Positions 8,693 through 17,602 of a stretch of 64,000 nt of DNA are shown here, in pieces. Numbering within the stretch: position 1 is the stretch's first letter; each line of letters opens with the position of its first letter. The DNA comes from Deltaproteobacteria bacterium (GTDB lineage Bacteria; Desulfobacterota; Desulfobacteria; Desulfobacterales; Desulfobacteraceae), in contig JAADHV010000086.1 of assembly GCA_013151635.1 (NCBI GenBank), positions 62,001-126,000 on the forward strand, in the 5' to 3' direction. The notes under the pieces were generated by a model. The model did not search any database. It had not been told where the DNA came from and saw only the letters and a program-made list of their open reading frames with translations. Made by a program: the position numbers and the translations under genes.

Positions 8693-10414
8693 TTATACTT
8701 TAAACCTGCCAACCATTTCATTAAGATTTTCAGCCAGCCTTGATAATTCTTCTGCGCTGGTATTGATCTGCCGGCTGCCGCTATTCATTTCTCCTGCTGC
8801 CAGGCTGACCTCTGCAATATCTTGAGTTACCTCCCCGGCCACGGTTGAGGTCTGGTTAATATTTTCATTAACTTCCTGGACCCCTGAGGCGATTGCGATT
8901 TGACTCACATTGCTTGAAATTTCCTGGGTGGTGGCTGACTGTTCTTCAATGGCAGTCGCAACCGTGGTGACAATCTTATTGATATCATTAATAACCGTGA
9001 CAATGGATTCAATGGCAGTAACAGACTCTGCCGTGGTGGTCTGGACCCCGGAAATTTTTTTATTGATTTCCCTGGTGGCTTCGGCTGTCTGCTTGGCAAG
9101 GGCCTTAATTTCTCCTGCCACAACAGCAAACCCTTTACCGGATTCCCCGGCCCTGGCAGCCTCAATAGTGGCATTGAGTGCCAGGAGGTTTGTCTGTTCG
9201 GAAATATCCACAATAGTTTCCGTGACCTTACTGATTTCTGTGGCAGCCTTTCCAAGCTCATCGACTTTTTCTGATACTTCCTCGGCTTTTTCAACCGCCC
9301 GGGCGGTTGTTTCACTTCCTTTAGCCGTATTGCTTGCAATTTCATTGATCGTGGCGGTCATCTCTTCTGCGGCGGAAACAATCATCTGTATATTTGTCGT
9401 GGTCTGTTCTGTAGCTGCTGCAACGCTGTTCATATTGGTCGACATTTCTTCAGCCGCTGTTGCAACGCTGTTTGATTTTTCTGCGGTTTGTTCGGAATTT
9501 GTGCTGATTTGCTCTGAAACGGCTGAAAGCTCGGTGGAAGATGCTGTCAGCGTCTTAGTACCCAATGCAATTTCAGTGAACATCTTTCTTAGATTTTCAG
9601 ACATGCTGTTTAATGCATTGGCAAGCGTTCCGATTTCATCTTTCTGATGAATATCCAGAGTTTGAGTCAGGTCTCCTCTGGCTATGACCTGGGCCATAGT
9701 CACACCCTTAATTATAGGTTTTGTGATCATTCTGGTGATGAAAAAACCTAGAACAAGAGACAATATTATTCCTGCAAGGCCGATAATGATCAACATCTCT
9801 ATCTCACGGTCAGTTGTCTCGGTGGTAGCAGCTTGAGTTGCCCTGATTGTATCCCTTGCCACCTTCTCTATTATAGTAAGTGTATTCAGCATCTGGTCAC
9901 CGACATCGTCTGCTTCACGATCAAATTTTTTAAGCATTTTTTGAGAAAAATTTTTTCCGGATAATTTTTGGCCCATCAAGGCATGAATTTTTTTAATCCT
10001 GGGTTGGAATTCATTATTATGAAAGAGATCCGATTTTTTAACGATTTCCCTGAGCTTTTCATCCTTGGCCGGATAGATCCGGCCTTCTTTTGTCATTCCT
10101 CCTTCAAGAAAAGCTTTTACAAATATATCAAATGTTTCAGCAGCAGCTTTATGCTCCTTCCAAGCTTTATCAAGGTCATCCTTTGACTTGGAGGCCAGAA
10201 GTTCCATGATCATCCGCATGTCTTTTTCCACAGAAATTTTCATTGTCAAGGCTGCGTCAATTAATGGTGCGGTTTTAATGATTTTGAAAAAATCTGCCTC
10301 AATAGCTTTTAATCCTGAAATTCCGGTTAAGGCGACAACAACTGTAATCACACTTACCAGCAAAAAACCACCAATGAGCTTGACGCCTAATTTAAGATCT
10401 TTAAATTTTGTCAT
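8693..10414 (-). CDS. methyl-accepting chemotaxis protein with helical-bundle sensor
   Basis: 573 aa chemoreceptor. TM1 about 10-32, a helical periplasmic domain about 35-185 (4HB/HBM-like, rich in Lys and Leu with no Cache motifs), TM2 about 188-210, HAMP 212-265, then a signalling domain with the hairpin tip [20 protein letters not shown], a perfect match to the receptor consensus, and glutamine/glutamate-rich methylation helices either side. A small gene lies 20 bp upstream and is probably co-transcribed. The gene converges on the Cache/AlbA_2 gene with a 44-bp gap and no obvious terminator. Ligand unknown. Confidence 0.93.
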   Translation of the reverse strand: MTKFKDLKLGVKLIGGFLLVSVITVVVALTGISGLKAIEADFFKIIKTAPLIDAALTMKISVEKDMRMIMELLASKSKDDLDKAWKEHKAAAETFDIFVKAFLEGGMTKEGRIYPAKDEKLREIVKKSDLFHNNEFQPRIKKIHALMGQKLSGKNFSQKMLKKFDREADDVGDQMLNTLTIIEKVARDTIRATQAATTETTDREIEMLIIIGLAGIILSLVLGFFITRMITKPIIKGVTMAQVIARGDLTQTLDIHQKDEIGTLANALNSMSENLRKMFTEIALGTKTLTASSTELSAVSEQISTNSEQTAEKSNSVATAAEEMSTNMNSVAAATEQTTTNIQMIVSAAEEMTATINEIASNTAKGSETTARAVEKAEEVSEKVDELGKAATEISKVTETIVDISEQTNLLALNATIEAARAGESGKGFAVVAGEIKALAKQTAEATREINKKISGVQTTTAESVTAIESIVTVINDINKIVTTVATAIEEQSATTQEISSNVSQIAIASGVQEVNENINQTSTVAGEVTQDIAEVSLAAGEMNSGSRQINTSAEELSRLAENLNEMVGRFKV

Positions 10415-10433
10415 GAAGTACTCCTTAATTGAA

Positions 10434-10817
10434 TTATTTATAAGTTTGTCTCTTTAAATGTTTTATAATCCCTTCCAGGGCGGAAGGCAGTAAGTCTTTG
10501 CAGCTGTCATTGTCTGTTACCAGCCTGGGAGACAGGGCGTAGGCCCTGGAAGCAATGGTGGCATCTTCAATGTCCAGATGGATCAAAAGTTTGATATCCA
10601 CAAAGTTTTTTTCCATGGATTCAAGAAACACAATGTCTTTTTCCCTGGTGACAAAAAAAATAATGATGCATTCCCCGGCAAAACAGGCCGACAGTTTTTT
10701 TTTAAACGGTTTGTAATCTGTGACTTGGATTATCATGCAGTTTGTAAATTTTAATGCCCTGGTTTTAATGACCTGGATGACCGGGTGATACCTGGTGTTG
10801 TAAATAATAATATTCAA
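10434..10817 (-). CDS. small uncharacterised protein upstream of the chemoreceptor
   Basis: 127 aa, TTG start with a good Shine-Dalgarno (AAGGAT, 7 nt upstream). Not recognised. The pattern of alternating hydrophobic strands and helices ([19 protein letters not shown], then [13 protein letters not shown]) recalls a degenerate receiver or STAS-like fold, but no phosphoacceptor Asp/Lys set can be aligned. It ends 20 bp before the chemoreceptor start and so is likely to be its operon partner. Confidence 0.6.
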   Translation of the reverse strand: MNIIIYNTRYHPVIQVIKTRALKFTNCMIIQVTDYKPFKKKLSACFAGECIIIFFVTREKDIVFLESMEKNFVDIKLLIHLDIEDATIASRAYALSPRLVTDNDSCKDLLPSALEGIIKHLKRQTYK

Positions 10818-11018
10818 TCGTCTGATCCTTATGATAACCAGTGCGTTGTTTTAGTTATCATAAAATAAATCAAGATTCGTGCCATAAAACTAAAATTAAA
10901 ATAAATAGAGTAATTAAAAGCACTTATATTTGTTTGCGAGTTTTTCCTATTGGACTGCGGAATAAAAAGTCAGGTGATTTTTTTGTTTTTCAAAACAGGT
11001 TTTTTGTTTTTCAAAAAA

Positions 11019-12449
11019 TCAATCCTTTTTTAGATGATACTTTCGTATAAAAAAATAAAGGCGGTTTTTGCTCAGACCTGATATTTTTGCTGCCTGATCT
11101 AAATTCCACCCGGCTTGAACCATCAGGGTCTGAAAGTAAAGGGGTTCAACCTGTTCAAGGGTGTTGTTTCGAAATACCTTGAATGGGGGAATTTGATCAT
11201 TGAACGTGGTCAGGCACAGCAAGGAGGCCAGTGAAGGCAATGCAGTTCCCGTGGAATTGGTATTCAAATATTTCAATCCTTTTTCAGCATGGGAAACGCG
11301 GATATGGGCAGGCAGCAACATGGAATACAGCAGTGGCATATCCGGTTCGGACAAAATCGCTTTTTCAATGGCATTGATAAGCTCCCTTACATTCCCCGGC
11401 CAGTCATAGGCTTCCAGTATACTGAGTGTATCCGGCAGCAGTACTTTCTGGGGGGTTTCATGTTTTTTGCATAATTGATCCAGGTAAAACAGCGAGATGT
11501 CTTTAATATCTTCTTTCCTGTCCCGCAGGGGGGGCAGTTCAATTACAAAAGTTTTCAGCCGGTGAAGCAGGTCATTTCTGAATTCTCCCTGTTCCACCAT
11601 TATATCAAGGTTTCTATTCGTTGCGGAAATCAACCGGAAGCTGGATTTAATTTCCTTTGTGCTGCCCACAGGCCTGAATTTTTTTTCCTGTAGAACTCGT
11701 AAAAAAGCCTTTTGCGTGGGCAAAGGCAGCTCGCCTATTTCATCTAAAAAAAGGGTGCCTCCATCTGCCTTTTCAATCAGGCCTTTTGAATCTTTGTCAG
11801 CACCTGTGAAGGCCCCTTTTTTATGCCCGAAAAGGACACTCTCTGTCAGGGCTTCGGGCATGGCTGCACAATCCACTACAATATAAGTGTCATTTGTTGC
11901 CATGCAATTATCGTGAATGGCTTTTGCGAATAACTCCTTACCGGTTCCGGTTTCCCCCTGGATGAGGACATTTACTGAACCGGAAGCGCATTGGGCAACT
12001 TGTTGAAGGCATTTGTTAATGGCATTGCTTTTGCCGATGATAGTATCCGTATCAAGTAAAACCCGTTGGGGTTGATGCTGTTTGGCATCCCTGAATTCGA
12101 GGGCTCTTTGAACATGCAGGATGATATCTTCTTTTTTAAACGGTTTTTCAATATAATCCCAGGCCCCGTTTTTTATAGCCAGCTCCGCCCCCCGGACGCT
12201 GCCCACGGCCGTAATAATGATGACCTGGGGCTGATGCCTGTTTGCCTTGATGGCAGGCAATGCAGTAAGCCCGTTGCCATCGGGCAGGTTGACATCCAGA
12301 AATACAAGTCCGAATGCAGTCTGTTCCAGCCTTTTTAACCCATGTTCTATGGTTGATGCAGTATAGGCGACATGCCCCATCCGCTCCACCCTGGTTGAGA
12401 GAATATCCCTTATGTATTCTTCATCATCAATAACAAGAATTTTTACCAT
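11019..12449 (-). CDS. sigma-54-dependent response regulator, NtrC family
   Basis: 476 aa cytoplasmic transcription activator. Receiver domain 1-120 with the acidic pocket (VIDDEEYI) and phosphoacceptor Asp in LVFLDVNLPDG (about residue 53). AAA+ domain about 145-375 with Walker A GETGTGKELFAKAI, the sigma-54 contact loop GAFTGA and Walker B GGTLFLDEIGELPL. C-terminal Fis-type helix-turn-helix (LDQAAKISGLSKNRLYFFIRK). Its start codon overlaps the 3' end of a receiver relic that once belonged to the upstream kinase gene. The kinase at 12555-13760 is the obvious partner. Target genes not identified here. Confidence 0.93.
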   Translation of the reverse strand: MVKILVIDDEEYIRDILSTRVERMGHVAYTASTIEHGLKRLEQTAFGLVFLDVNLPDGNGLTALPAIKANRHQPQVIIITAVGSVRGAELAIKNGAWDYIEKPFKKEDIILHVQRALEFRDAKQHQPQRVLLDTDTIIGKSNAINKCLQQVAQCASGSVNVLIQGETGTGKELFAKAIHDNCMATNDTYIVVDCAAMPEALTESVLFGHKKGAFTGADKDSKGLIEKADGGTLFLDEIGELPLPTQKAFLRVLQEKKFRPVGSTKEIKSSFRLISATNRNLDIMVEQGEFRNDLLHRLKTFVIELPPLRDRKEDIKDISLFYLDQLCKKHETPQKVLLPDTLSILEAYDWPGNVRELINAIEKAILSEPDMPLLYSMLLPAHIRVSHAEKGLKYLNTNSTGTALPSLASLLCLTTFNDQIPPFKVFRNNTLEQVEPLYFQTLMVQAGWNLDQAAKISGLSKNRLYFFIRKYHLKKD

Positions 12450-12550
12450 TTGATTTTTCCGTCAAGAACATCCCTGATAACTAAAGCCATTTTTTTAATT
12501 GTGATGGGTTTATATAAAATTGCATTAATTTTCGTTTTTGAAGCATTTGT
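12443..12550 (-). pseudogene. stump of a kinase-borne receiver domain
   Basis: In the short gap between kinase and regulator, one minus-strand frame reads TNASKTKINAILYKPI and then a helix ending LVIRDVLDGKIKW, followed by TAA. This matches the last strand and helix of a response-regulator receiver, including the conserved Lys-Pro after strand 5 (LYKP), as seen at the C-terminus of hybrid kinases. The frame opens directly after a TGA at 12551-12553 and has no start codon. Its TAA overlaps the ATG of the NtrC-type gene (AAATGGTAA), the typical overlap of two adjacent operon genes. I infer that the upstream kinase was once PAS-HK-REC and lost most of its receiver by internal deletion. Confidence 0.7.
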
Positions 12551-12554
12551 TCAT

Positions 12555-13760
12555 TTATATCTTCGGTACATTACTGCAAGCCGGGAGGTAAATATCAAAC
12601 TTTGACCCGGTATTAATCTTGCTGGTTAAAGTTATAAACCCGCCCAGGCCTTTGACAATACCATGGACCACAAACAGCCCCATCCCGGTCCCCTGTTCTT
12701 TGGCTTTTGTTGTAAAAAAGGGTTCCATGATTTTTTTAATGATATTACCGCTTATTCCCGTGCCGGTATCTGCAATGGAAATCAAAATAAATTTTCCTGG
12801 CTTGGTATTTTCATGTCCTGCCAAATCTGTTTTATCCAGAATTGCATCTGTTGTGGAAATAGATAAAACACCACCGGTTTTTTCCATTGCATCTTTTGCA
12901 TTGGTGCAGATATTCATAAGAACCTGGTGGATATTTATCGGATCAGCCATTACACAGTGGCTGGACATCAAGGATTGTTCGATTTTAATAGTGGAAGGTA
13001 AAGAGGCCCTTAAAAGTTTTGTTACTTCCTTGATCAGCAAAGTGACATCAACAGGGTGCCGGTCTCCATGGGTTGAACGGCTGAAGGTGAGAATCTGCTT
13101 GACCAGGTCTTTTGCCCGGTTGACAGAAGCGACTACGTTTTCAAGCCTCTCAAGGGTTTTGGAAGGAACGTTGTTGTCTTCCAGATCTTCAATCACAAGT
13201 TCGGTATATCCCATAATCCCGGTAAGGATATTATTGAAATCATGGGCAATACCACCGGCAAGCGCACCAATTGTTTCCATTTTATGTGTCTGCTGTAACC
13301 GTTTTTCTATTGTTTCCTGCTCAGTGATATCCCTTCTGACAGATACAAAAGAGATTATGTCGCCTCCTGTATCAAGAATAGGGCTAATGGTGGCATCATG
13401 AATGAGCTGCCTGCCGTCTCTGGACTGGTTGATTATTTTGCCTTTCCATGTTTTTTTGTTAAGAATTGTGTGCCAAAGGTTTTTATAAAACAAATGGTCA
13501 TGGAACCCGCTTTTAAGTATCCTGGGATTTTTTCCCAATATATCGCTTTTGTCAAAACCGGTATTTTTTTCAAATGCCGGATTGACATATTGTATCATTC
13601 CTTCCACATTTGTAATCACGACTTCTTCCGCTGTCTGCTCAATAACAGCAGCAAATTTTTTCAATTCCGCTTCCTGTTGTTTTTCCCCGGCCTGTTTATG
13701 TTTGCCGGTACAGAACAGATCCGGAAAAGGTTTTGGTTTGTCCGCTGTTGCCTGTGTCAT
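12555..13760 (-). CDS. PAS-domain sensor histidine kinase (receiver domain lost)
   Basis: 401 aa, no membrane segments, so a cytoplasmic sensor. A PAS domain spans about 35-155 (VVITNVEGMIQYVNPAFEKNTG; PAC end VRRDITEQ). The kinase core follows: phosphoacceptor His in LAGGIAHDFNNILTGI (about residue 172), N box NICTNAKDAM, G1 DTGTGISG, F box EPFFTTK and G2 GTGMGLFVV. The end FDIYLPACSNVPKI is where hybrid kinases of this type run on into a receiver, and a receiver stump lies just downstream. Paired with the NtrC-like regulator at 11019-12449. The start directly abuts the stop of a 27-codon leader ORF, so its translation may be coupled. Confidence 0.92.
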   Translation of the reverse strand: MTQATADKPKPFPDLFCTGKHKQAGEKQQEAELKKFAAVIEQTAEEVVITNVEGMIQYVNPAFEKNTGFDKSDILGKNPRILKSGFHDHLFYKNLWHTILNKKTWKGKIINQSRDGRQLIHDATISPILDTGGDIISFVSVRRDITEQETIEKRLQQTHKMETIGALAGGIAHDFNNILTGIMGYTELVIEDLEDNNVPSKTLERLENVVASVNRAKDLVKQILTFSRSTHGDRHPVDVTLLIKEVTKLLRASLPSTIKIEQSLMSSHCVMADPINIHQVLMNICTNAKDAMEKTGGVLSISTTDAILDKTDLAGHENTKPGKFILISIADTGTGISGNIIKKIMEPFFTTKAKEQGTGMGLFVVHGIVKGLGGFITLTSKINTGSKFDIYLPACSNVPKI

Positions 13761-13844
13761 TCAACCGTCTCCGAAATCAAGCATGGGAAAGGAATTGGAG
13801 CTCTTCATGATTTGAGCAGATATATGATGGCAAGGGATTGTCAT
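13761..13844 (-). CDS. 27-codon leader ORF ahead of the PAS kinase
   Basis: Encodes MTIPCHHISAQIM and 14 further residues. It has an almost perfect Shine-Dalgarno (AAAGGAGG, 6 nt before the ATG), better than the one before the kinase. Its TGA is immediately followed by the kinase ATG (TGAATG), the classic arrangement for translational coupling. No similarity recognised. It may be a genuine small protein, a regulatory leader peptide, or the original N-terminus of the kinase separated by a frameshift. Confidence 0.45.
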   Translation of the reverse strand: MTIPCHHISAQIMKSSNSFPMLDFGDG

Positions 13845-14017
13845 GGTATCCTCCTTTGATGTTTGATGGCTGGAACGGGAAGCTTGTTGAAAATTAAAGG
13901 TTAATTTGCCTTCATTGTCAAGATAAAATATAGATTTATTTTAGCCGCGATATAGGCCCTCCGCCTCTGGTGGATGACCCGCACAGGTTCACCGGCCCGG
14001 CGTGAAATAGTATAGGC

Positions 14018-14629
14018 TCATACTCCTTGGGTTTTTAATATTAATTTTTTATAATCATCCATTGTATCCACATCGATTAGGATAGCATTATCCTGAATCG
14101 TAACTTTTAATACGGCTTCTTTGAATTCGTCAAAAAGGACTCTTGCACCTGTATCGGCAGACAATGATTTGATGCGGCCAAAAAAAGTGTTTCCAATGAT
14201 GACGGGATTGCCCCGTCTGCCGCTGCAATAAGGAACCGCAATCCGGTCTTCAGGTGTTTTAAGAGCATCAATAAGCTTGTTGATAATAGCGGCTGTGACA
14301 AAGGGTTGATCTGCAAGGATGAACATTGCTGCGCTGCAAAGGGGTGAAACATTTTCAAGTCCGGCGATAAGTGAGGTACTCTGTCCTTTTTTATACTCTT
14401 TGTTTCTTACGATTTTCGTGCCGGAAAAATTTACGACTTTACAGATTTTTTTGGCATCGTGGCCCAGGACTACAATGATTTCATATAGAGCCGATTCCCT
14501 GGCATTTTGAATCACCCGGCCAAGAAGCGTGGTGCTGGCAAACGGCAGGATTTGTTTGGTTTTACCCATCCTTGATCCAGACCCGGCAGCGAGTATGATC
14601 CCGGAAATTTTTTTTTGAGATGGATTCAT
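14018..14629 (-). CDS. mocA: molybdenum cofactor cytidylyltransferase-type NTP transferase (MocA/MobA family)
   Basis: 203 aa, the typical length for MocA. It begins with the nucleotidyltransferase signature GIILAAGSGSRMGKTKQILPF (residues 10-30), has the strand VLGHDAKKI and the metal-binding LADQPFV motif. MocA transfers CMP to molybdopterin to give the MCD form of the cofactor used by xanthine dehydrogenase and aldehyde oxidoreductase enzymes. Its ATG overlaps the stop of the xdhC-like gene by 4 bp, and the third gene, yqeC, is equally tight, so the three form one operon read leftwards. A relative acting on another sugar nucleotide is unlikely in this setting. Confidence 0.85.
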   Translation of the reverse strand: MNPSQKKISGIILAAGSGSRMGKTKQILPFASTTLLGRVIQNARESALYEIIVVLGHDAKKICKVVNFSGTKIVRNKEYKKGQSTSLIAGLENVSPLCSAAMFILADQPFVTAAIINKLIDALKTPEDRIAVPYCSGRRGNPVIIGNTFFGRIKSLSADTGARVLFDEFKEAVLKVTIQDNAILIDVDTMDDYKKLILKTQGV

Positions 14630-15690
14630 AAGATAAGGTTTTGCTTTTTTCTCTCTGGCGCCCGTTTTTTTATCAGCTCTCCCACTATGCTTACAGCGAT
14701 TTCCTCCGGGGTTTCAGCATTGATATCAAGACCGACGGGTGAGTAAACTTTTTCAAGGGTTTCTTTTGAAAATCCTTTGTCCATAAGATCCTTATATATG
14801 ATATTCCTTTTTTTAATGCTTCCGATCATGCCGATATAGGATGCCCGGGACAAAAGGGCCTGTTCCAGTACGGTTTTATCATGAAGGTGGCCTCTTGTGA
14901 TAATAAGTATATATGAATTTTGTGGAATATTTACCTGTTCAAAGGCTTTTTTAAAATCAGTTACAATGATTTCATCAGCTTCAGGAAATTTTTGCTTGTT
15001 GGCAAACTCAGGCCTGTCATCAAGTACGGTGATTTTAAATCCCACTGTTTTTGCAAGTTTTGCCACAAAAAAAGAGACATGGCCTGCCCCGAAAAGAAAA
15101 ATTCCGGAGTTGATGACAATTCTTTCCAAAAAGAGATCTGTTTTTTTATCACCCGAAGCTGTGAGATCATAAGGAACATCTTTATCAAGGCTTATTGTTC
15201 CTGGATCAAGGCCTGGAATGTTTCCTGATATTTTACCATTATCTGATATAAATAGTCTTGCCCCGGTATCCATGGCATTGATGCCGTCCTCAATCCTTGT
15301 TACCAGGATACCGCCTTTGTTGTCGATGATGTGGCTGTGTATTGTTTTGAAAAGCGATACCATTCCTGTGTTTGAGGGGAAAAGTCCTTCCAGGTAAAGG
15401 TCAACGTTTCCACCGCAGATCATGCCGTTCCTGGCCAGATCCTCATTGCTGAGCTTGAACCTGTATATGAATGATTTTCCCTGTTTTAAAAGAGTTCTGG
15501 CCTTTTCTTGAACCCGGTATTCTAAAATGCCGCCGCCAACAGTTCCGATAAGCTCTCCTTGTTCCGTGATGATGCACATTGAACCCACGTCCCTTGGAGC
15601 GGACCCGGAGCGTCTTATGGTTCTTGCAAGAACAATTCTTTGCCCTGTCAAAAGAAGCTCATGAACTTTTTTATATATATTTTCCCCCAT
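14626..15690 (-). CDS. xdhC: XdhC/CoxI family molybdenum hydroxylase maturation factor
   Basis: 354 aa with the two expected domains: an N-terminal XdhC_CoxI segment (residues about 10-80; RTIRRSGSAPRDVGSM, GTVGGGILE, MICGGNVDLYLE) and a C-terminal Rossmann domain (from about 190; FLFGAGHVSFFVAKLAK, TVLDDRPEFAN). XdhC-type proteins bind the molybdenum cofactor, favour its sulfuration and insert it into the apoenzyme. The Cys in MICGGN is retained. It lies between mocA and yqeC with 1-4 bp overlaps. In clusters with yqeC the target is often a selenium-dependent hydroxylase; no such enzyme lies in this window. Confidence 0.88.
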   Translation of the reverse strand: MGENIYKKVHELLLTGQRIVLARTIRRSGSAPRDVGSMCIITEQGELIGTVGGGILEYRVQEKARTLLKQGKSFIYRFKLSNEDLARNGMICGGNVDLYLEGLFPSNTGMVSLFKTIHSHIIDNKGGILVTRIEDGINAMDTGARLFISDNGKISGNIPGLDPGTISLDKDVPYDLTASGDKKTDLFLERIVINSGIFLFGAGHVSFFVAKLAKTVGFKITVLDDRPEFANKQKFPEADEIIVTDFKKAFEQVNIPQNSYILIITRGHLHDKTVLEQALLSRASYIGMIGSIKKRNIIYKDLMDKGFSKETLEKVYSPVGLDINAETPEEIAVSIVGELIKKRAPERKKQNLIL

Positions 15691-16505
15691 TATTTTTTCC
15701 TTTTATTATTTATTTTTTTACAATTAAAATTATTTTTTAAAGGGGCCTTATCCTTAAGGGATGCTATAATAACCCTGCTGATGGCACCATTTGTTTGCAG
15801 GAGGCCTGCAATTTTTTCACCGGATTTTATCTGGCTCTTGTTGTCTGCCTTGTTTAGAAACACAAAGTTTAAAAAAGGTAAAAAGAGCCCGGCTTTTTTT
15901 ATCTCAAAGGCAATTGAGGTTGCAATAGACTGCTCATTTATTGCTTCACCAGGTAAAAGTCCTGTATTATTTGAAAAGAGTTTTGCCCTGTGGACTATTT
16001 TGTCATCAAGGATTTTCCCGACAGCATCAAGCCCTGTAACAAGAACCAGGCGGGTGGTGGTACCGGGGACCACAGGTTCATGTAAAGCCGTGGCCTTAAG
16101 GGATTTTTGCTTTGCCCCGTCCGCTTCCACAATTATCCAGTCAAACAGATTTTTCTCCCAAAGTTGATCTATGATGCCGGGGCTAAAGCCGTTGAGCTTC
16201 CCTGCTGCCTGGTCATGAACACTTCCTGCTGAAAAATGCCGGTATTGATGTAAACTTGATTTTGTCCTGTCAAGAATTTTATCAAAGGAGTTTGCAACAA
16301 TGGTGTAAGGGGATTGAGCCCTGTCCGGCATAAAGATTTTAGTTGTGGTTGTTGTTAAAACTGTTTTTCCCGAATTTTCAAGCTCCTTTGCCAGGCGGAA
16401 CATAAGGCTTGTCTTTCCGCCGGCACCAATAAGGCTTATGACTCCCCGGTCCTTTAAGCATAATTTGTCAATTAGTTTGCCTGACATCTCGTATAATGAA
16501 TCCAT
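15690..16505 (-). CDS. yqeC: YqeC-type selenium-dependent molybdenum hydroxylase accessory protein
   Basis: 271 aa P-loop protein starting with VISLIGAGGKTSLMFRLAKE (residues about 19-38), followed by TVLTTTTTKIF, the typical YqeC opening. Further conserved patches are DWIIVEADGAKQKSLKA and VVPGTTTRLVLVTGLDAVG. It is found genetically with molybdenum hydroxylase accessory genes (E. coli yqeB-yqeC-mocA region); its exact reaction is not established. First gene of the yqeC-xdhC-mocA operon; the promoter should lie in 16506-16700. Confidence 0.85.
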   Translation of the reverse strand: MDSLYEMSGKLIDKLCLKDRGVISLIGAGGKTSLMFRLAKELENSGKTVLTTTTTKIFMPDRAQSPYTIVANSFDKILDRTKSSLHQYRHFSAGSVHDQAAGKLNGFSPGIIDQLWEKNLFDWIIVEADGAKQKSLKATALHEPVVPGTTTRLVLVTGLDAVGKILDDKIVHRAKLFSNNTGLLPGEAINEQSIATSIAFEIKKAGLFLPFLNFVFLNKADNKSQIKSGEKIAGLLQTNGAISRVIIASLKDKAPLKNNFNCKKINNKRKK

Positions 16506-16886
16506 AGGTGTTTAATTTATTTAATATTTGGGTGATTATATTTTAAAATATAAAAAAACAAAAGGTTAAAAAAGACAGCCGCCGGGAAATTCCGGGAATG
16601 CCTTTTCTATAGAGCCTCTGCCTTGGAACCATGAATTTCCTTGACTTGTTTAAATCTTAAAAGTATCTATTAAAAACAAGCCTTCAATTCCCGGTGGGAA
16701 TGGTGATGGGGGCGGTCGTTCAGGATAGCATCTTTTTTGCCCGAATCAAGGCTCCTTGCAAGAACAGGATATCATTGCGCGGTCTTAGGACTTTTGGGAA
16801 TATTTCCGACAGCTTTTGCAGGTTACCTTGACTGGCAGCATACCTTTGGCGGTGAGCTTCAACATGGATAGAAAGGAGTAAAAAAA
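16506..16886. other. intergenic region between yqeC and the DOMON gene
   Basis: Divergent promoter region of 381 bp. An AT-rich stretch (16530-16575) next to yqeC would suit its promoter. A CCGGGAAATTCCGGGAA stretch sits near 16578-16595. The right half holds a probable gene relic (16707-16871) described separately. No RNA gene seen. Confidence 0.5.
16707..16871 (+). pseudogene. possible relic of a small membrane protein (DUF2231-like)
   Basis: One frame, open from a TGA at 16704 to a TAG at 16869, reads with membrane-protein character: TGYHCAVLGLLGIFPTAF, then AGYLDWQHTFGGELQHG. The pattern of a small hydrophobic helix followed by GYLDW and FGG resembles the N-terminal part of DUF2231-like membrane proteins. 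There is no ATG or GTG, only a TTG without a ribosome-binding site, and the frame ends after 54 codons. It may be an eroded gene; chance composition cannot be excluded. Confidence 0.3.
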
Positions 16887-17432
16887 ATGAAAAAATTTTT
16901 CCTGGTTATTTCAATATTGGCACTCATGTCCCTTGCAATACCATTGTCTTTGTCTGCAATGGAATACCAGCATAAACTTGAAGTAAAGAATATGCAATTT
17001 TTATGGACTATTGAAGGAGAGCTGATCCATATCAGGTTGTCTGCAAAGACAACCGGCTGGGTAGCCGTGGGTTTTGGTCCTGAAAAGGCCATGTCAGGTG
17101 CCAATATTATTATTGGTGCGGTTAAGAACGGCAGAGTAAAAATCGAGGACCACTATGCCAACAGGAAAAGAGGACATGCAAGTGATGAGAAACTGGGAGG
17201 AACAAATGATGTCTTAAACCCGTCAGGTACTGAAGAAGACGGTATAACAACCGTTTCTTTTTCATTCCCACTTAATTCAGGTGATAAATATGACAAACCC
17301 GTCAACCCCGAAAGTACAACAAGGGTGATGCTTGCATACGGGGCCGGGGAAGATTCTTTTAGGAACCACCATCTGTATCGTACAATATATGAGATCAATT
17401 TATCCACTGGCGAAAACAAAAAGGTGAAATGA
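16887..17432 (+). CDS. secreted DOMON-domain protein
   Basis: 181 aa with a Sec signal peptide (residues 1-23, ending ...SLSAME). The rest is a single DOMON domain (about 30-170): FLWTIEGELIHIRLSAKTTGWVAVGF-type opening (read as WTIEGELIHIRL, then GWVAVGFGP), a SGANIIIGAV strand and the RVMLAYGAGEDSFRNHH end. DOMON domains bind haem or sugars, and bacterial single-domain versions often occur with cytochromes and respiratory membrane complexes. A Met (in KAMSG) and two His residues (NHH) could serve as haem ligands by comparison with cytochrome b561-linked DOMONs; this is inference. Strong ribosome-binding site GAAAGGAG. A kinase gene follows 170 bp downstream on the same strand. Confidence 0.8.
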   Translation: MKKFFLVISILALMSLAIPLSLSAMEYQHKLEVKNMQFLWTIEGELIHIRLSAKTTGWVAVGFGPEKAMSGANIIIGAVKNGRVKIEDHYANRKRGHASDEKLGGTNDVLNPSGTEEDGITTVSFSFPLNSGDKYDKPVNPESTTRVMLAYGAGEDSFRNHHLYRTIYEINLSTGENKKVK

Positions 17433-17602
17433 TAAATATAAGATTTTAATGTAACCACTTCCAAAGGCGGGGCCTGTTTTGTACCGGCACCTGTTCCGGA
17501 TGTGTTTGAAACCTGTAAGTGGAATTGTCTTTACAGGTACTTTGAAATTAATATTTGGCCACAGATTCGATGAAACAATATCCTTAAGGGAGACTTGATA
17601 TT

